Assembly (NCBI RefSeq): GCF_003340345.1
Contig: NZ_PPTQ01000016.1
Coordinates: forward strand, 1 to 64,000
Direction: 5' to 3'
Length of the DNA: 64,000 bases
DNA from: Paraeggerthella hongkongensis
Lineage (GTDB): Bacteria; Actinomycetota; Coriobacteriia; Coriobacteriales; Eggerthellaceae
Made by a program: the position numbers and the translations under genes. The stretch's first letter is position 1; each line of letters begins with the position of its first letter. Under the pieces are notes generated by a model. That model saw only the letters and a list, made by a program, of their open reading frames with translations. It was not told the DNA's origin and did no database searches. Positions 51,043-58,608 of the stretch are shown piece after piece.

Positions 51043-51782
51043 CGCATGCCCCCGTCCTCGCCAGCAGCCCTGCGTTCCACTGCCACCCGACGGCACACGT
51101 CCATGAACAGCCGCTCGAGATCGGTGCCGGGCGCAAGCTCGTCTTCGTACGCCAAGCAGCCCTCGGCGATGATGCCCACATGGTCAGCCGTATGCGACAC
51201 CTCGGTCAGAATATGGCTCGACACCACCACCGTCACGCCTTGCGCGGGCAGCGAGCGTATCAGGCCGCGCAGCTCCTCGATGCCGATAGGGTCAAGCCCG
51301 TTGGTCGGCTCGTCCAGGATGAGCAAGCGCGGACGATCGAGCAGCGCAAGCGCAATGCCCAAACGCTGCTTCATGCCCATCGAGAACTGCCCCGCGCGCT
51401 TCTTGCCGGTTGCGGCCAGATCGACCGTTTGCAGCACCTCGTCGATGCGCGCCTCGGGGATTCTCAGCAGCGTCGTGCGCACGCGCAGGTTTTCGCGAGC
51501 CGTGAGGTTAGCGTACACCGGCGGGTTCTCGATAAGCGACCCGATGCGGTACAGATCGCTGCGACACCACGGTTGACCTGCGAATAGGATATCGCCCTCG
51601 GTAGGGCGCAGCATGCCTGCGACCATCTTGAGCGTTGTGGACTTCCCCGCTCCGTTCGGGCCCAAAAGGCCGTACACGGCACCTTCGGGAACATGCAAGG
51701 ACACGCGGTCGACCGCCGTTTGGGCGCCCGATCCGCGACCGAATCGCTTGGTGAGATTCTTGGTTTCAAGCAGGTAGCTCAT
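51039..51782 (-). CDS. ABC transporter ATP-binding protein (LanF/bacitracin-type)
   Basis: 247 residues. Walker A GLLGPNGAGKSTTLK (about 38-52), Q-loop region SLIENPPVYANLTARENL, ABC signature FSMGMKQRLGIALAL, Walker B LLILDEPTNGLDP, and the switch His in SSHILTEV. The SMGMKQRL signature and the ENPP segment are typical of the bacitracin/lantibiotic immunity group. The ATG has GAAGGAAAG ahead of it. First of a five-gene locus: ATPase, two permeases, response regulator, kinase. The exporter probably removes peptide antibiotics from the membrane. Confidence 0.93.
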   Translation of the reverse strand: MSYLLETKNLTKRFGRGSGAQTAVDRVSLHVPEGAVYGLLGPNGAGKSTTLKMVAGMLRPTEGDILFAGQPWCRSDLYRIGSLIENPPVYANLTARENLRVRTTLLRIPEARIDEVLQTVDLAATGKKRAGQFSMGMKQRLGIALALLDRPRLLILDEPTNGLDPIGIEELRGLIRSLPAQGVTVVVSSHILTEVSHTADHVGIIAEGCLAYEDELAPGTDLERLFMDVCRRVAVERRAAGEDGGMR

Positions 51783-52084
51783 GCCGGCTTCCTTTCCTTC
51801 GCCTTCTTCGCAATCCACGATACGAGCCGTTTCTCAAGGATTTCTAAAGAAAGCGGAAAACGAGGACGCGAACGCGTTTGCGAAAAAGGCGCACAGCAAA
51901 AAGCCAACGGCTCGCACGTTCATGCACGTGCGCCGCTCGCCGAATCGCGCAGCCCGCGCATGAAGACCAACCGACCGCTGGCCTGCTGCGGCGAACCTCA
52001 CGCGCAAGAACTTGCTACGATTCGAAGCGAAACGACAACCATCGTCAGCAAGGAAGCAAGCACCTTGCAAGGGGAAGGACGGGC
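51783..52084. other. Divergent promoter region of the exporter and SDR genes
   Basis: 300 bases between divergent genes. The plus-strand frame that runs through it has no family similarity. No hairpin or clear repeat was seen; it must hold the exporter promoter and the binding site of its response regulator. Confidence 0.4.
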
Positions 52085-52864
52085 ATGGGCATCTACGTCA
52101 TCACCGGAGCCACAAGCGGCATCGGCGCGAAAACCGCCGAAATCCTACGCGGACGCGGCCACGAGGTGGTCAACATAGACCTGAACGGCGGCGACATCAA
52201 CGCGAACCTGGCTACCAAAGACGGACGCGCGCACGCGATCGCCGAGCTGCACGAACGCTACCCCGAAGGCATCGACGCCATGATCTGCAACGCGGGCATT
52301 TCGGGCGGCAAGGCTCCCATATCGCTTATCGTGTCACTCAACTATTTTGGCGCCACCGAGATGGCTCGCGGCGTGTTCGACCTGCTGGAAAAGCGCGGAG
52401 GAAGCTGCACGGTCACGTCGTCGAACTCCATCGCGCAAGGAGCAGCGCGCATGGACGTAGCCGGCATGCTGAACAACCATGCCGACGAGGACCGCATTCT
52501 CGAACTGGTCAAAGACGTGGATCCTGCCATCGGCCACGTGTACTACGCGTCCACGAAGTACGCGCTTGCCCGCTGGGTGCGGCGCATGAGCCCCGAGTGG
52601 GGATCGCGGGGCGTGCGCCTGAACGCGGTGGCGCCCGGCAACGTGCGCACCGCGATGACCGACAACATGCTGCCTGAGCAGCGCGCGGCCATGGAAGCCA
52701 TTCCCGTGCCCACGCATTTCGGCGAAGAGCCCCTTATGGAGCCCATCGAGATCGCCAACGCCATGGCGTTCATCGCCTCCCCTGAAGCATGCGGCATCAA
52801 CGGCGTGGTCCTGTTCGTGGACGGCGGCACCGACGCCCTGCTCAATTCCGAGAAAGTCTACTAG
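52085..52864 (+). CDS. SDR resembling 3-alpha-hydroxysteroid dehydrogenase
   Basis: 259 residues. NAD site [23 protein letters not shown]-type acidic residue in [18 protein letters not shown] motif [23 protein letters not shown], catalytic Ser in SSNSIAQG, and Tyr/Lys in [16 protein letters not shown]. The [10 protein letters not shown] and YAxSKxAL blocks, the short [16 protein letters not shown] start and the DGGTDAL ending closely follow the 3-alpha-hydroxysteroid dehydrogenase of Comamonas as I recall it; gut Eggerthellaceae carry related bile-acid enzymes. Substrate specificity is an inference. Weak ribosome site (GGGGAAGGACGGGC). Followed after 9 bases by an NTF2-like protein. Confidence 0.82.
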   Translation: MGIYVITGATSGIGAKTAEILRGRGHEVVNIDLNGGDINANLATKDGRAHAIAELHERYPEGIDAMICNAGISGGKAPISLIVSLNYFGATEMARGVFDLLEKRGGSCTVTSSNSIAQGAARMDVAGMLNNHADEDRILELVKDVDPAIGHVYYASTKYALARWVRRMSPEWGSRGVRLNAVAPGNVRTAMTDNMLPEQRAAMEAIPVPTHFGEEPLMEPIEIANAMAFIASPEACGINGVVLFVDGGTDALLNSEKVY

Positions 52865-52873
52865 GAGGCAGCC

Positions 52874-53221
52874 ATGGTCATCAACGATTTCGTCGCAGCG
52901 ATGCAAGCGAAGGACCACCGGGCGCTGGCCGCCTGCTTCACCGAGGAATGCCGCCTGGTCGACTACTGCCCTTCCCTGGTGAAGCGGCAAAACGCGTTTT
53001 TGTACGGGCGCAATTCCATCGAGATGTTCTTCCACAACAAGTTCGTCTTCGGAGGCTTCGCCATGCGCGACCCGCGCGTGACGAACGAGCGCACCGTGAA
53101 CTTCTACGCCGACTACAACGGGGCCATCATCCATGCGCTTGCGCAGATCGAGAACTGCAGCGACGGCGCCTGCAACTTGAACGACAGCCTAATCCAGGAG
53201 CTGGTGATACGCCCGGCGTAG
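52874..53221 (+). CDS. NTF2/SnoaL-like domain protein
   Basis: 115 residues, one small cone-shaped NTF2-like domain. MVINDFVAAMQAKDHRALAA and CFTEECRLVDYCPSLV are typical of the N-terminus, with FYADYNGAIIHALAQIEN near the end of the sheet. The family includes ketosteroid isomerases, SnoaL cyclases and bile-acid dehydratases (BaiE). The Tyr and Asp residues needed for those activities cannot be assigned from sequence alone. AGGAGG precedes the ATG. Its tight coupling to a hydroxysteroid-type SDR makes a shared small-molecule substrate likely. Confidence 0.8.
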   Translation: MVINDFVAAMQAKDHRALAACFTEECRLVDYCPSLVKRQNAFLYGRNSIEMFFHNKFVFGGFAMRDPRVTNERTVNFYADYNGAIIHALAQIENCSDGACNLNDSLIQELVIRPA

Positions 53222-53255
53222 GAGCGGCACGAGCCGATCCGCATGCCGCAAGAAA

Positions 53256-53292
53256 GAAGAAGGGGGCGCCTTTTCCAAGCGTCCCCTTCTTC
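53256..53292. terminator. Bidirectional terminator
   Basis: GAAGAAGGGGGCGC at 53256-53269 pairs with GCGTCCCCTTCTTC at 53279-53292 with one mismatch, between two convergent genes. The Gs and As on one side and Cs and Ts on the other suit both directions. Confidence 0.8.
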
Positions 53293-53297
53293 TCGTT

Positions 53298-53858
53298 CTA
53301 CGGATTGCATTTTGAGCAAGCGCCGTAGCCTTGCGCGATCGCGTTTGAGCGCGAGATGGGAATTTGGCTTTTCTTCAGGTACTGGCATCCGTCGCGGTGA
53401 AACTTCTCGCCCGTCTTCGTGATGTAGACCGTGACGTCGTCTCCGCCGCCCCCGCCTCCGCCCGAGACTGCGGCCGCAGCGGCGGCTGCTTCCTGCTCGG
53501 CGGCCGCCGCTGCGGCCTGCTCCTCGGCCGCCTTCGCCGCGGCAGCCTCCTCCTCGGCCTTCTGGCGCTCGGCCTCCTTCTCCGCCTCGATCTTGGCCAT
53601 GCTCTCGGAATCGAGCTTCAGGGACAAGCGGGCCGTCTGATCCCTCGTGCCGTTGAAGGAGCACTTCACCGGATCCGATGCGAAGACGCTCTCGCCCACC
53701 TTCAAAGACGAAGGATCGAGCTTGAAAACGTACGTTCCGGCCGGGTAGGCAAGCACGTAGCTTTTGCCGAGCGCGGCCTCGTGCTTGTCGTCGACCTTCG
53801 TGCCGTCGTCCTGCGTGCCGGTGACGAGCACGCGTACGGAGCGGCTTGCGAAAAGCAA
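53298..53858 (-). pseudogene. Probable 5'-truncated secreted repeat/Cys-motif protein
   Basis: An open frame of 186 residues without a proper beginning. The apparent start is TTG with no ribosome site and no signal peptide, although the composition suggests export. The body begins VRVLVTGTQDDGTKVDDKHE and runs into LDPSSLKVGESVFASDPVKC, an Ig-like or beta-rich region. A helical, Ala/Glu-rich stretch (about 85-130) follows, then a Gly run, and finally a Cys/His motif: GEKFHRDGCQYLKKSQI then GYGACSKCNP, as in many phage and surface proteins. The gene's 5' end stops within 85 bases of a divergent gene whose region looks acquired, so the 5' end may have been lost. It could be a real gene with an unusual start. 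Confidence 0.5.
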
Positions 53859-53879
53859 TGCCGCTCAACAGTAAAACTA

Positions 53880-53938
53880 GTACAAATGTTCGCTATAATG
53901 TGCTATACTTCTCCTCAAGAAAAGGAGGGGTCGGCAGC
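53880..53938 (+). promoter_or_regulatory. Promoter of the AlbA/Schlafen-type gene
   Basis: CGCTATAATGTGCTATACTT contains two overlapping -10 elements, TATAAT at 53894-53899 and TATACT at 53903-53908. AAAGGAGGGG follows 8 bases ahead of the ATG. The region is AT-rich compared with its surroundings. Confidence 0.55.
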
Positions 53939-55336
53939 ATGAACCTGGGGCATGAAACCGAGCGGATCGAGTTCAAGAAATCGACTTCCGAGCTCAAAGA
54001 GGCGGCCGTCTCGGTGGCTGCGATCCTCAACAAGCACGGGAACGGCACGCTGTACTTCGGAGTGAAGCCGGACGGCGAGGTGTGCGGACAAGACGTGGCG
54101 GAATCGACGCTGCGGGAGGTGAGCCAAGCGATCGGCTGCGCCATCGACCCGCGCGTGCATCCCGTCGTCGAAGCACTCGACGACGACGAGGGGCGCCGCT
54201 ACGTGCGGGTGGACTTTTCCGGAAGCGACGCTCCTTATGCCTGCAAGGGCGCCTACCGCATCCGCGTCGCGGACGAGGACGTACTCATGGCACCGGCGGA
54301 GGTGCGCCGCATGGCGGTCGAGGCCGAAGATCGGATCAACCCTTGGGATTCGCGGCTTTCGCAGCGCAACGTCGCCGACGTCAGCGAGAAAGAGCTGCGC
54401 GCCTACATCGAGCGCGGCAACGCGTGTGGCCGCATCAGCTTCGCGTACGAAGGCGTGGAGAGCACGCTCACGCGTTTGGGGCTCATACGGGAAGGACGGC
54501 TCACCAACGCAGCCGAGGTGCTGTTCTGCGAATCCTTCTACCCCATGCTCAAGATGGCCATCTTCGCCAACCACCAGAGAGTCGACATCCTGGACATCCA
54601 GCAGGAGCAAGGCACCTTGTTCGAGCTGGCGCGCAAAGCCGAGTTCTACGTGCTCAGCAGCATCAGGAGAAGAGCCGTGTTCACCGGCAAGATCGAGCGT
54701 GACGAGATACCGGAGCTTCCCATGGACGCCGTGCGCGAGGCCATCCTCAACGCGTTCGCACACCGCTCGTACCGCTCCGATCTGGCAATCCAAGTGGAAG
54801 TTTACCCTGACAGCGTCGAGATCTTCAGCCCCGGCTGGTTTCCGCACGGCAAAACCCCGGAAGCTCACCTGTCGGGCGAGGACAAGTCGTCCACCAGCAG
54901 GAACAAACTCATCGCCAAGGCGCTGTTCCTATCCAAGGAGATCGAGTCCTTCGGCACGGGCCTCCCCCGTATTAAAAAACTCTGCGATGCCGAGGGCATC
55001 GAACTCGAGTACCAGAAGGACATGAACGGCACCACCGTGGTCTTCCACCGCAATGATCCGTTCGCGACGATGTCCGAACGAGAAACGCAGGCAACAACCG
55101 CCCCGAAACCCGACTGGACGCTTTCCCGGGCAGCGCTGGACGTCTTCCGTACGGTCAAAGCCGAATCCGATTTGACCGTGGCGCAAATTTCCGAACGAAC
55201 ACACAGGTCGATCCGAACAGTCGAGCGTTCGCTCAAAGAGCTTCGAGACGCGGGGCTCATTACCCGAAAAGGCTCGAACAAAACCGGCAGCTGGATGGTT
55301 TTAAGCGGTGCAGATGACGGAATAAATCCTTCATAA
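53939..55336 (+). CDS. AlbA/Schlafen-domain ATP-binding transcriptional regulator
   Basis: 465 residues. The N-terminal AlbA_2 (Schlafen) DNA-binding domain covers about 8-120: ERIEFKKSTSELKEAAVSVA then GTLYFGVKPDGEVCGQD. A HATPase-like domain (about 255-375) includes MDAVREAILNAFAHRSYRSD, then IQVEVYPDSVEIFSPGWFPH. The C-terminus is a winged helix (about 400-460; TVAQISERTHRSIRTVERSL). Such proteins are often mobile and control adjacent genes or act in stress and defence. It has its own promoter and a strong ribosome site. Its end, GADDGINPS, is followed by GIN-type repeats in another frame, suggesting the reading frame was once longer. Confidence 0.87.
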   Translation: MNLGHETERIEFKKSTSELKEAAVSVAAILNKHGNGTLYFGVKPDGEVCGQDVAESTLREVSQAIGCAIDPRVHPVVEALDDDEGRRYVRVDFSGSDAPYACKGAYRIRVADEDVLMAPAEVRRMAVEAEDRINPWDSRLSQRNVADVSEKELRAYIERGNACGRISFAYEGVESTLTRLGLIREGRLTNAAEVLFCESFYPMLKMAIFANHQRVDILDIQQEQGTLFELARKAEFYVLSSIRRRAVFTGKIERDEIPELPMDAVREAILNAFAHRSYRSDLAIQVEVYPDSVEIFSPGWFPHGKTPEAHLSGEDKSSTSRNKLIAKALFLSKEIESFGTGLPRIKKLCDAEGIELEYQKDMNGTTVVFHRNDPFATMSERETQATTAPKPDWTLSRAALDVFRTVKAESDLTVAQISERTHRSIRTVERSLKELRDAGLITRKGSNKTGSWMVLSGADDGINPS

Positions 55337-55358
55337 AGCCTGACAAAAGGGACCTAAA

Positions 55359-55401
55359 GATAAATGGCGGGATAAATGGCGGGATAAATGGCGGGATAAA
55401 A
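55359..55401 (+). repeat. 12-bp tandem repeat, 3.5 copies
   Basis: GATAAATGGCGG occurs three times in a row from 55359, plus a partial copy. In the frame two bases off the upstream gene it reads GINGGINGGIN and stays open for about 27 more codons. INxGIN repeats occur near the end of AlbA/Schlafen-type regulators in other bacteria, so this is probably tail sequence cut off by a frameshift or stop. Confidence 0.75.
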
Positions 55402-55490
55402 ACGAACTTCGATAGCGCAGACGCGAACGGGGCGTTGGCGACGCACGCAGATACCCATCCTTCATCGTATTTGCGTTGACCACAGGCAGC

Positions 55491-55897
55491 ATGAAGCTAC
55501 AAAATGCACTCAATATACTGCTGGATCGGGACGCTCGCGGGCGCTACGTGTTCCGCAAGCGCGACCTTGCCATCGTGCTGAACGAATCGGGTCGCACACT
55601 CGACCAGACGTTCGAGAGCTTCGAGAGCGCCCTTTCGCTCTACGGCGAGATCTCGCAGATCCCGTCGACCGGCTCGCTCTCATGATCACCGGCCGCAGCG
55701 GCGAGTACCGGACGCCCTACGGCGTCATCGAGCTCACCCATACGAAGCAGTCCGTCGAGCGCATCCTGCCGTAGCTCGTCAAGCGCGAGGGCCATGCGCT
55801 GCCGCTGGCCTCGAAGCGACTCGCCTACGATGACCTGCGCTCGACCCGCCGCACCCTCGACCTCGTCGACGAAGGAAAGCCGCATGCCCAAAATTGA
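55491..55897 (+). pseudogene. Remnant of an AbiEi-type antitoxin gene
   Basis: Translated, the start reads MKLQNALNILLDRDARGRYV, then FRKRDLAIVLNESGRTLDQT, a helix-turn-helix antitoxin start. It then jumps to SFESALSLYGEIS, continues in another frame as MITGRSGEYRTPYGVIELTH, stops at a TAG, and continues to TLDLVDEGKPHAQN. That pattern is an internal deletion, a frameshift near 55670 and a nonsense codon. The recognisable blocks match AbiEi antitoxins of type IV systems as I know them. The remaining fragments would not give a working protein. Confidence 0.7.
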
Positions 55898-56090
55898 CTT
55901 CAACGCCTACGTCGCGCAGCTCGCGCGCGAACGGTCGGCAGGCCATGACTCCCGTCATCGAGAAGGAGCTTCTACACTACGAGATCCTACGCGCCCTGGA
56001 GTAGGGCGGCTTGCTGGCGAGCCTCGCGTTCCAAGGCGGCACGCGCCCGCGCCTCTGCTACGTCGCGACGCGCTAACCGAAAACGTGCGG
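55884..56090 (+). pseudogene. Remnant of an AbiEii-type nucleotidyltransferase toxin gene
   Basis: MPKIDFNAYVAQLARERSAG begins a normal AbiEii toxin. One frame later the sequence reads TPVIEKELLHYEILRALE, a TAG, then GGLLASLAFQGGTRPRLCY before a second stop. The FQGGT block just ahead of the missing catalytic site (GGTxLRL...EDLDF in intact proteins) is diagnostic. Only the first 65 or so codons survive; the catalytic centre and all later parts are absent. It overlaps the antitoxin frame by 14 bases, the usual overlapping arrangement of the pair. Confidence 0.7.
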
Positions 56091-56630
56091 GAGCTTTACG
56101 CATGTTGCAAGGCGCAGAAACAGGACGCTCCCTCAAGACGCGAAAGCGCGTTTCTGGCTCCCGATATCGTGTCACAGGTCCTCATTTGCGCCCACATTTC
56201 GCACGCACCCCTGCCCAAACCAAGGTCGGCGCGAGCGGGCCGACGACCACGCTCGCGCGCCCAAATGCACGATTCTTCCCGAAATGTTGCGTGCGAGCAC
56301 ATACCGAGGCCCGCGCACCGACAGCAAGCATTTACGACCAGGCAAAACGCACAATCGCATCGAAGACATCCCCTTGGCAGGCCCTTCGAACGCAACATCG
56401 GGGGAAGAATCGTGCAAAAACAGGATGCCCGCTGCCAACGCGGGTAGCAGCCACCGAGCCGAGCGCGCGCGGCATCAGCCGTCCAGCCACGACGACGCCT
56501 TCTTCCGTCGCAAGGCTAATAAACCGTTGGGCAACAGGCGCGAAGCCCGCTCGTGCGCATTTCGCAAACCTCGTATCGTGGGAACGCGCCCTGCAGCAGC
56601 TCAAAACTCGGAGCCTGCAGGGCGCTCTGC
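56091..56630. other. Non-coding region with inverted repeats
   Basis: No gene recognised. TGCACGATTCTTCCCGAAAT at about 56263 recurs on the opposite strand near 56418 with a few changes (arms 56263-56294 and 56388-56418). Nearer the next gene, GCGCCCTGCAG at 56586-56596 pairs exactly with 56615-56625. Some of this could be remains of the lost 3' end of the toxin gene plus an inserted element. Confidence 0.5.
56263..56418. repeat. Spaced inverted repeat of about 31 bp
   Basis: The two arms are imperfect inverted copies (about 26 of 31 positions agree by eye) separated by 93 bases. The layout resembles the element at 40922-41131, though the sequences differ. Confidence 0.55.
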
Positions 56631-56632
56631 GG

Positions 56633-56638
56633 TAGAAT
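56633..56638 (+). promoter_or_regulatory. Candidate -10 (TAGAAT)
   Basis: TAGAAT sits right behind the 56586-56625 hairpin and only about 10 bases ahead of the ATG at 56647. If used, the transcript starts near that ATG, leaving no room for a ribosome site. Confidence 0.35.
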
Positions 56639-56646
56639 GGCACTCC

Positions 56647-57102
56647 ATGAAACCGCAACAGCTTACTCGGCGAAAGGCAGCACACGTGAAGGACTTTTTT
56701 CAGCGCATAGCATTGAAGACCGCTCGATGGATGCAAGGGCGCTACGGGCTTGACGGATTGTCGAACGGCCTGATGGCGCTGGGCATCATCTCCATGCTGC
56801 TATCTGTGCTTCCTTACCTGGAAGCATTTTCATGGGTCGCGCTGATAAGCATGGCCTTGGCCCTGTTCCGCACCTGTTCCAAGAACTTCGCCCGACGACG
56901 CAAAGAAGACGCCGTGTACGAGCGCGTCATGGCCAAGCCGAAACGCGCGTACGCCCTTGCCAAGAAGAAGTGGGTCAACCGCAAAACCACGCTGTACTTC
57001 ACCTGCAAGAACTGCGGCCAAGCCCTTTCGGTTCCGCGCGGAAAAGGCACCCTGCGCGTGGTCTGCCCGAAATGCAAGACGGAGATCACCAAGAAGTCGT
57101 AG
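56647..57102 (+). CDS. Membrane protein with C-terminal zinc ribbon
   Basis: 151 residues. Two membrane helices (about 38-58 and 60-75; LMALGIISMLLSVLPYLEAF, then SWVALISMALALF) are followed by a basic cytoplasmic part. The C-terminus is a zinc ribbon: YFTCKNCGQALSVPRGKG then LRVVCPKCKTEI, four Cys in two CxxC pairs. Function unknown; the ribbon suggests binding nucleic acid or a partner at the membrane. A GTG at 56686, with GAAAGG eight bases ahead, is an alternative and perhaps better start, given the TAGAAT so near the ATG. Confidence 0.8.
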   Translation: MKPQQLTRRKAAHVKDFFQRIALKTARWMQGRYGLDGLSNGLMALGIISMLLSVLPYLEAFSWVALISMALALFRTCSKNFARRRKEDAVYERVMAKPKRAYALAKKKWVNRKTTLYFTCKNCGQALSVPRGKGTLRVVCPKCKTEITKKS

Positions 57103-57148
57103 CGATCGCGTTCGACGGAAAACGAACCGACAAGGCGAAGATTCGAAT

Positions 57149-57226
57149 GAAGCAGGGGGACGGAGGCGATGGCCCGTCCCCCTGCTTCATTGAAAAGAGC
57201 GACCCGACGATACGGGTCGCTCTTTG
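57149..57226. terminator. Two stacked hairpins between convergent genes
   Basis: GAAGCAGGGGGACGG at 57149-57163 pairs with 57174-57188, and AAAGAGCGACCCG near 57194-57206 pairs with CGGGTCGCTCTTT near 57213-57225. They separate the zinc-ribbon gene from the convergent agmatine deiminase gene. The second has T-rich and A-rich sides that suit bidirectional termination. Confidence 0.75.
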
Positions 57227-57347
57227 GCCGCTCGGCTCGATGCCCGGTGCGCACCGGATTTTCGCATCGAACCAAGCGGCTTCGCGGAAAAGGCGGAATT
57301 GCATTGCGGCAGCCTGAGCAAAGCGCAAGCCGCCGCAATCGATCAAC

Positions 57348-58508
57348 TTACTTGCCGGCAGGCTCCTGCTGCGTGATGCAGTGGATGTTGCCGCCGCCGA
57401 AGACCACCTGGTCGGTCTTCACGCCCACGGCCTTGTACGCGCCCTCGCCCCAAGCCTCGTCGAACGCGGCCTGGATCTGCTGGACGGCCAGCGCGTCGTT
57501 CTCGTCGCCGTACTGCGGCACGATGACGCCGCCGTTGACGATGAGGAAGTTCATGTAGGACGCGATCAGCGGCTCGTCGGCAACGCGCGGCTCGGCGTTT
57601 TCGTCAATATCGATGGAGTCGCAAGAAGCCTGGTCCATGTACAGCGGCTTCACCGGCATGACGAGCTTCGTCACTTCAAGCTTGCGGCCCTTGGCATCCA
57701 CGGCGTTGGACAGCGTCTCGTAAGCGGCGTGGCACTCGTTGTAGAACGGGTAGTCCGGATCGTCGGACCAGATGCACAGCATCTTGCCGGGGGCCACGAA
57801 GCACGCCACGTCGTCGATGTGGCCGTTCGTCTCCTCGGGGTCGATGCCGTCCTTCACCCAGATGACCTTCTCGACGCCCAGGTAGTTCTTCAGGCCCTCG
57901 TCCATGTAGGCGCGCAGCTCTTCGGACCATGCCTCGTAGTCGGTCACGGACGCGTTGCGGCCGGGATCGAGCAGGCACATATCGGTGGTGACGACCGTGC
58001 CCTCGCCGTCCACGTGGATGGAGCCGCCCTCAAGGATGAGGCTTTCGGGACGGTAGCGACGGCACCCGCTCATCTCGGCCATCTTGAGCGCGATCTGCTC
58101 GTCTTTGTCCCACGGGAAGTACAGGCCGTTCTCGAAGCCGCCGTACGCGTTGAAGTGCCAATGCACGGCGCGCTTGTCGCCCTCGCCGTTGACCACCCAG
58201 GTGGCGCCGGTGTCGCGCACCCATGCGTCGTCGGTGGTCATCTCGATGACGGTGATGTTCTCGTCGTCCTCGAACACGGCCTTGGCGTTGGCGTAGTCGA
58301 CCTGGTTCACGCACATGGTGACGGGCTCGAACTCGGCGATGGCGCGCGCAACCGCCGCGTACTGCTTCTGAGCGGGCTTCGCGCCCCATGCCCACGTGTC
58401 GGTGCGGTGCGGCCATGCCATCCAGATGCGGGTCTGCGGCTCGAACTCGCCGGGCATGCGGTAGCCGTCGGCCTTCGGGGTGGACTGGGATTCGGTAATC
58501 GTCTTCAT
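57348..58508 (-). CDS. aguA: Agmatine deiminase
   Basis: Hydrolyses agmatine to N-carbamoylputrescine and ammonia. 386 residues. Catalytic blocks: WPHRTDTW, WVRDTGATWVV with the catalytic Asp, ALILEGGSIHVDGEGTV-type ESLILEGGSIHVDGEGTV, GHIDDVACFV with the His, and GGGNIHCITQQEP with the nucleophile Cys near the C-terminus. The family is peptidylarginine deiminase-like. Last gene of a three-gene minus-strand cluster: carbamoyltransferase, antiporter, deiminase. The ATG at MKTITES has AAAGGTG ahead. Confidence 0.96.
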   Translation of the reverse strand: MKTITESQSTPKADGYRMPGEFEPQTRIWMAWPHRTDTWAWGAKPAQKQYAAVARAIAEFEPVTMCVNQVDYANAKAVFEDDENITVIEMTTDDAWVRDTGATWVVNGEGDKRAVHWHFNAYGGFENGLYFPWDKDEQIALKMAEMSGCRRYRPESLILEGGSIHVDGEGTVVTTDMCLLDPGRNASVTDYEAWSEELRAYMDEGLKNYLGVEKVIWVKDGIDPEETNGHIDDVACFVAPGKMLCIWSDDPDYPFYNECHAAYETLSNAVDAKGRKLEVTKLVMPVKPLYMDQASCDSIDIDENAEPRVADEPLIASYMNFLIVNGGVIVPQYGDENDALAVQQIQAAFDEAWGEGAYKAVGVKTDQVVFGGGNIHCITQQEPAGK

Positions 58509-58558
58509 GATGCACACCTTTCTGTTTGGTTTGCAAATCCTGTTTCGTAGATTCTCCC

Positions 58559-58589
58559 ACGGGCGGGACGTTCGAATCGCCCCGCCCGT
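58559..58589 (-). other. Hairpin between antiporter and deiminase genes
   Basis: ACGGGCGGG at 58559-58567 pairs with CCCGCCCGT at 58581-58589. It lies between two genes of one cluster and has no T-tract, so RNA processing or partial attenuation is more likely than full termination. Confidence 0.5.
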
Positions 58590-58608
58590 CCAATCGAAAT
58601 CGCAGCGT

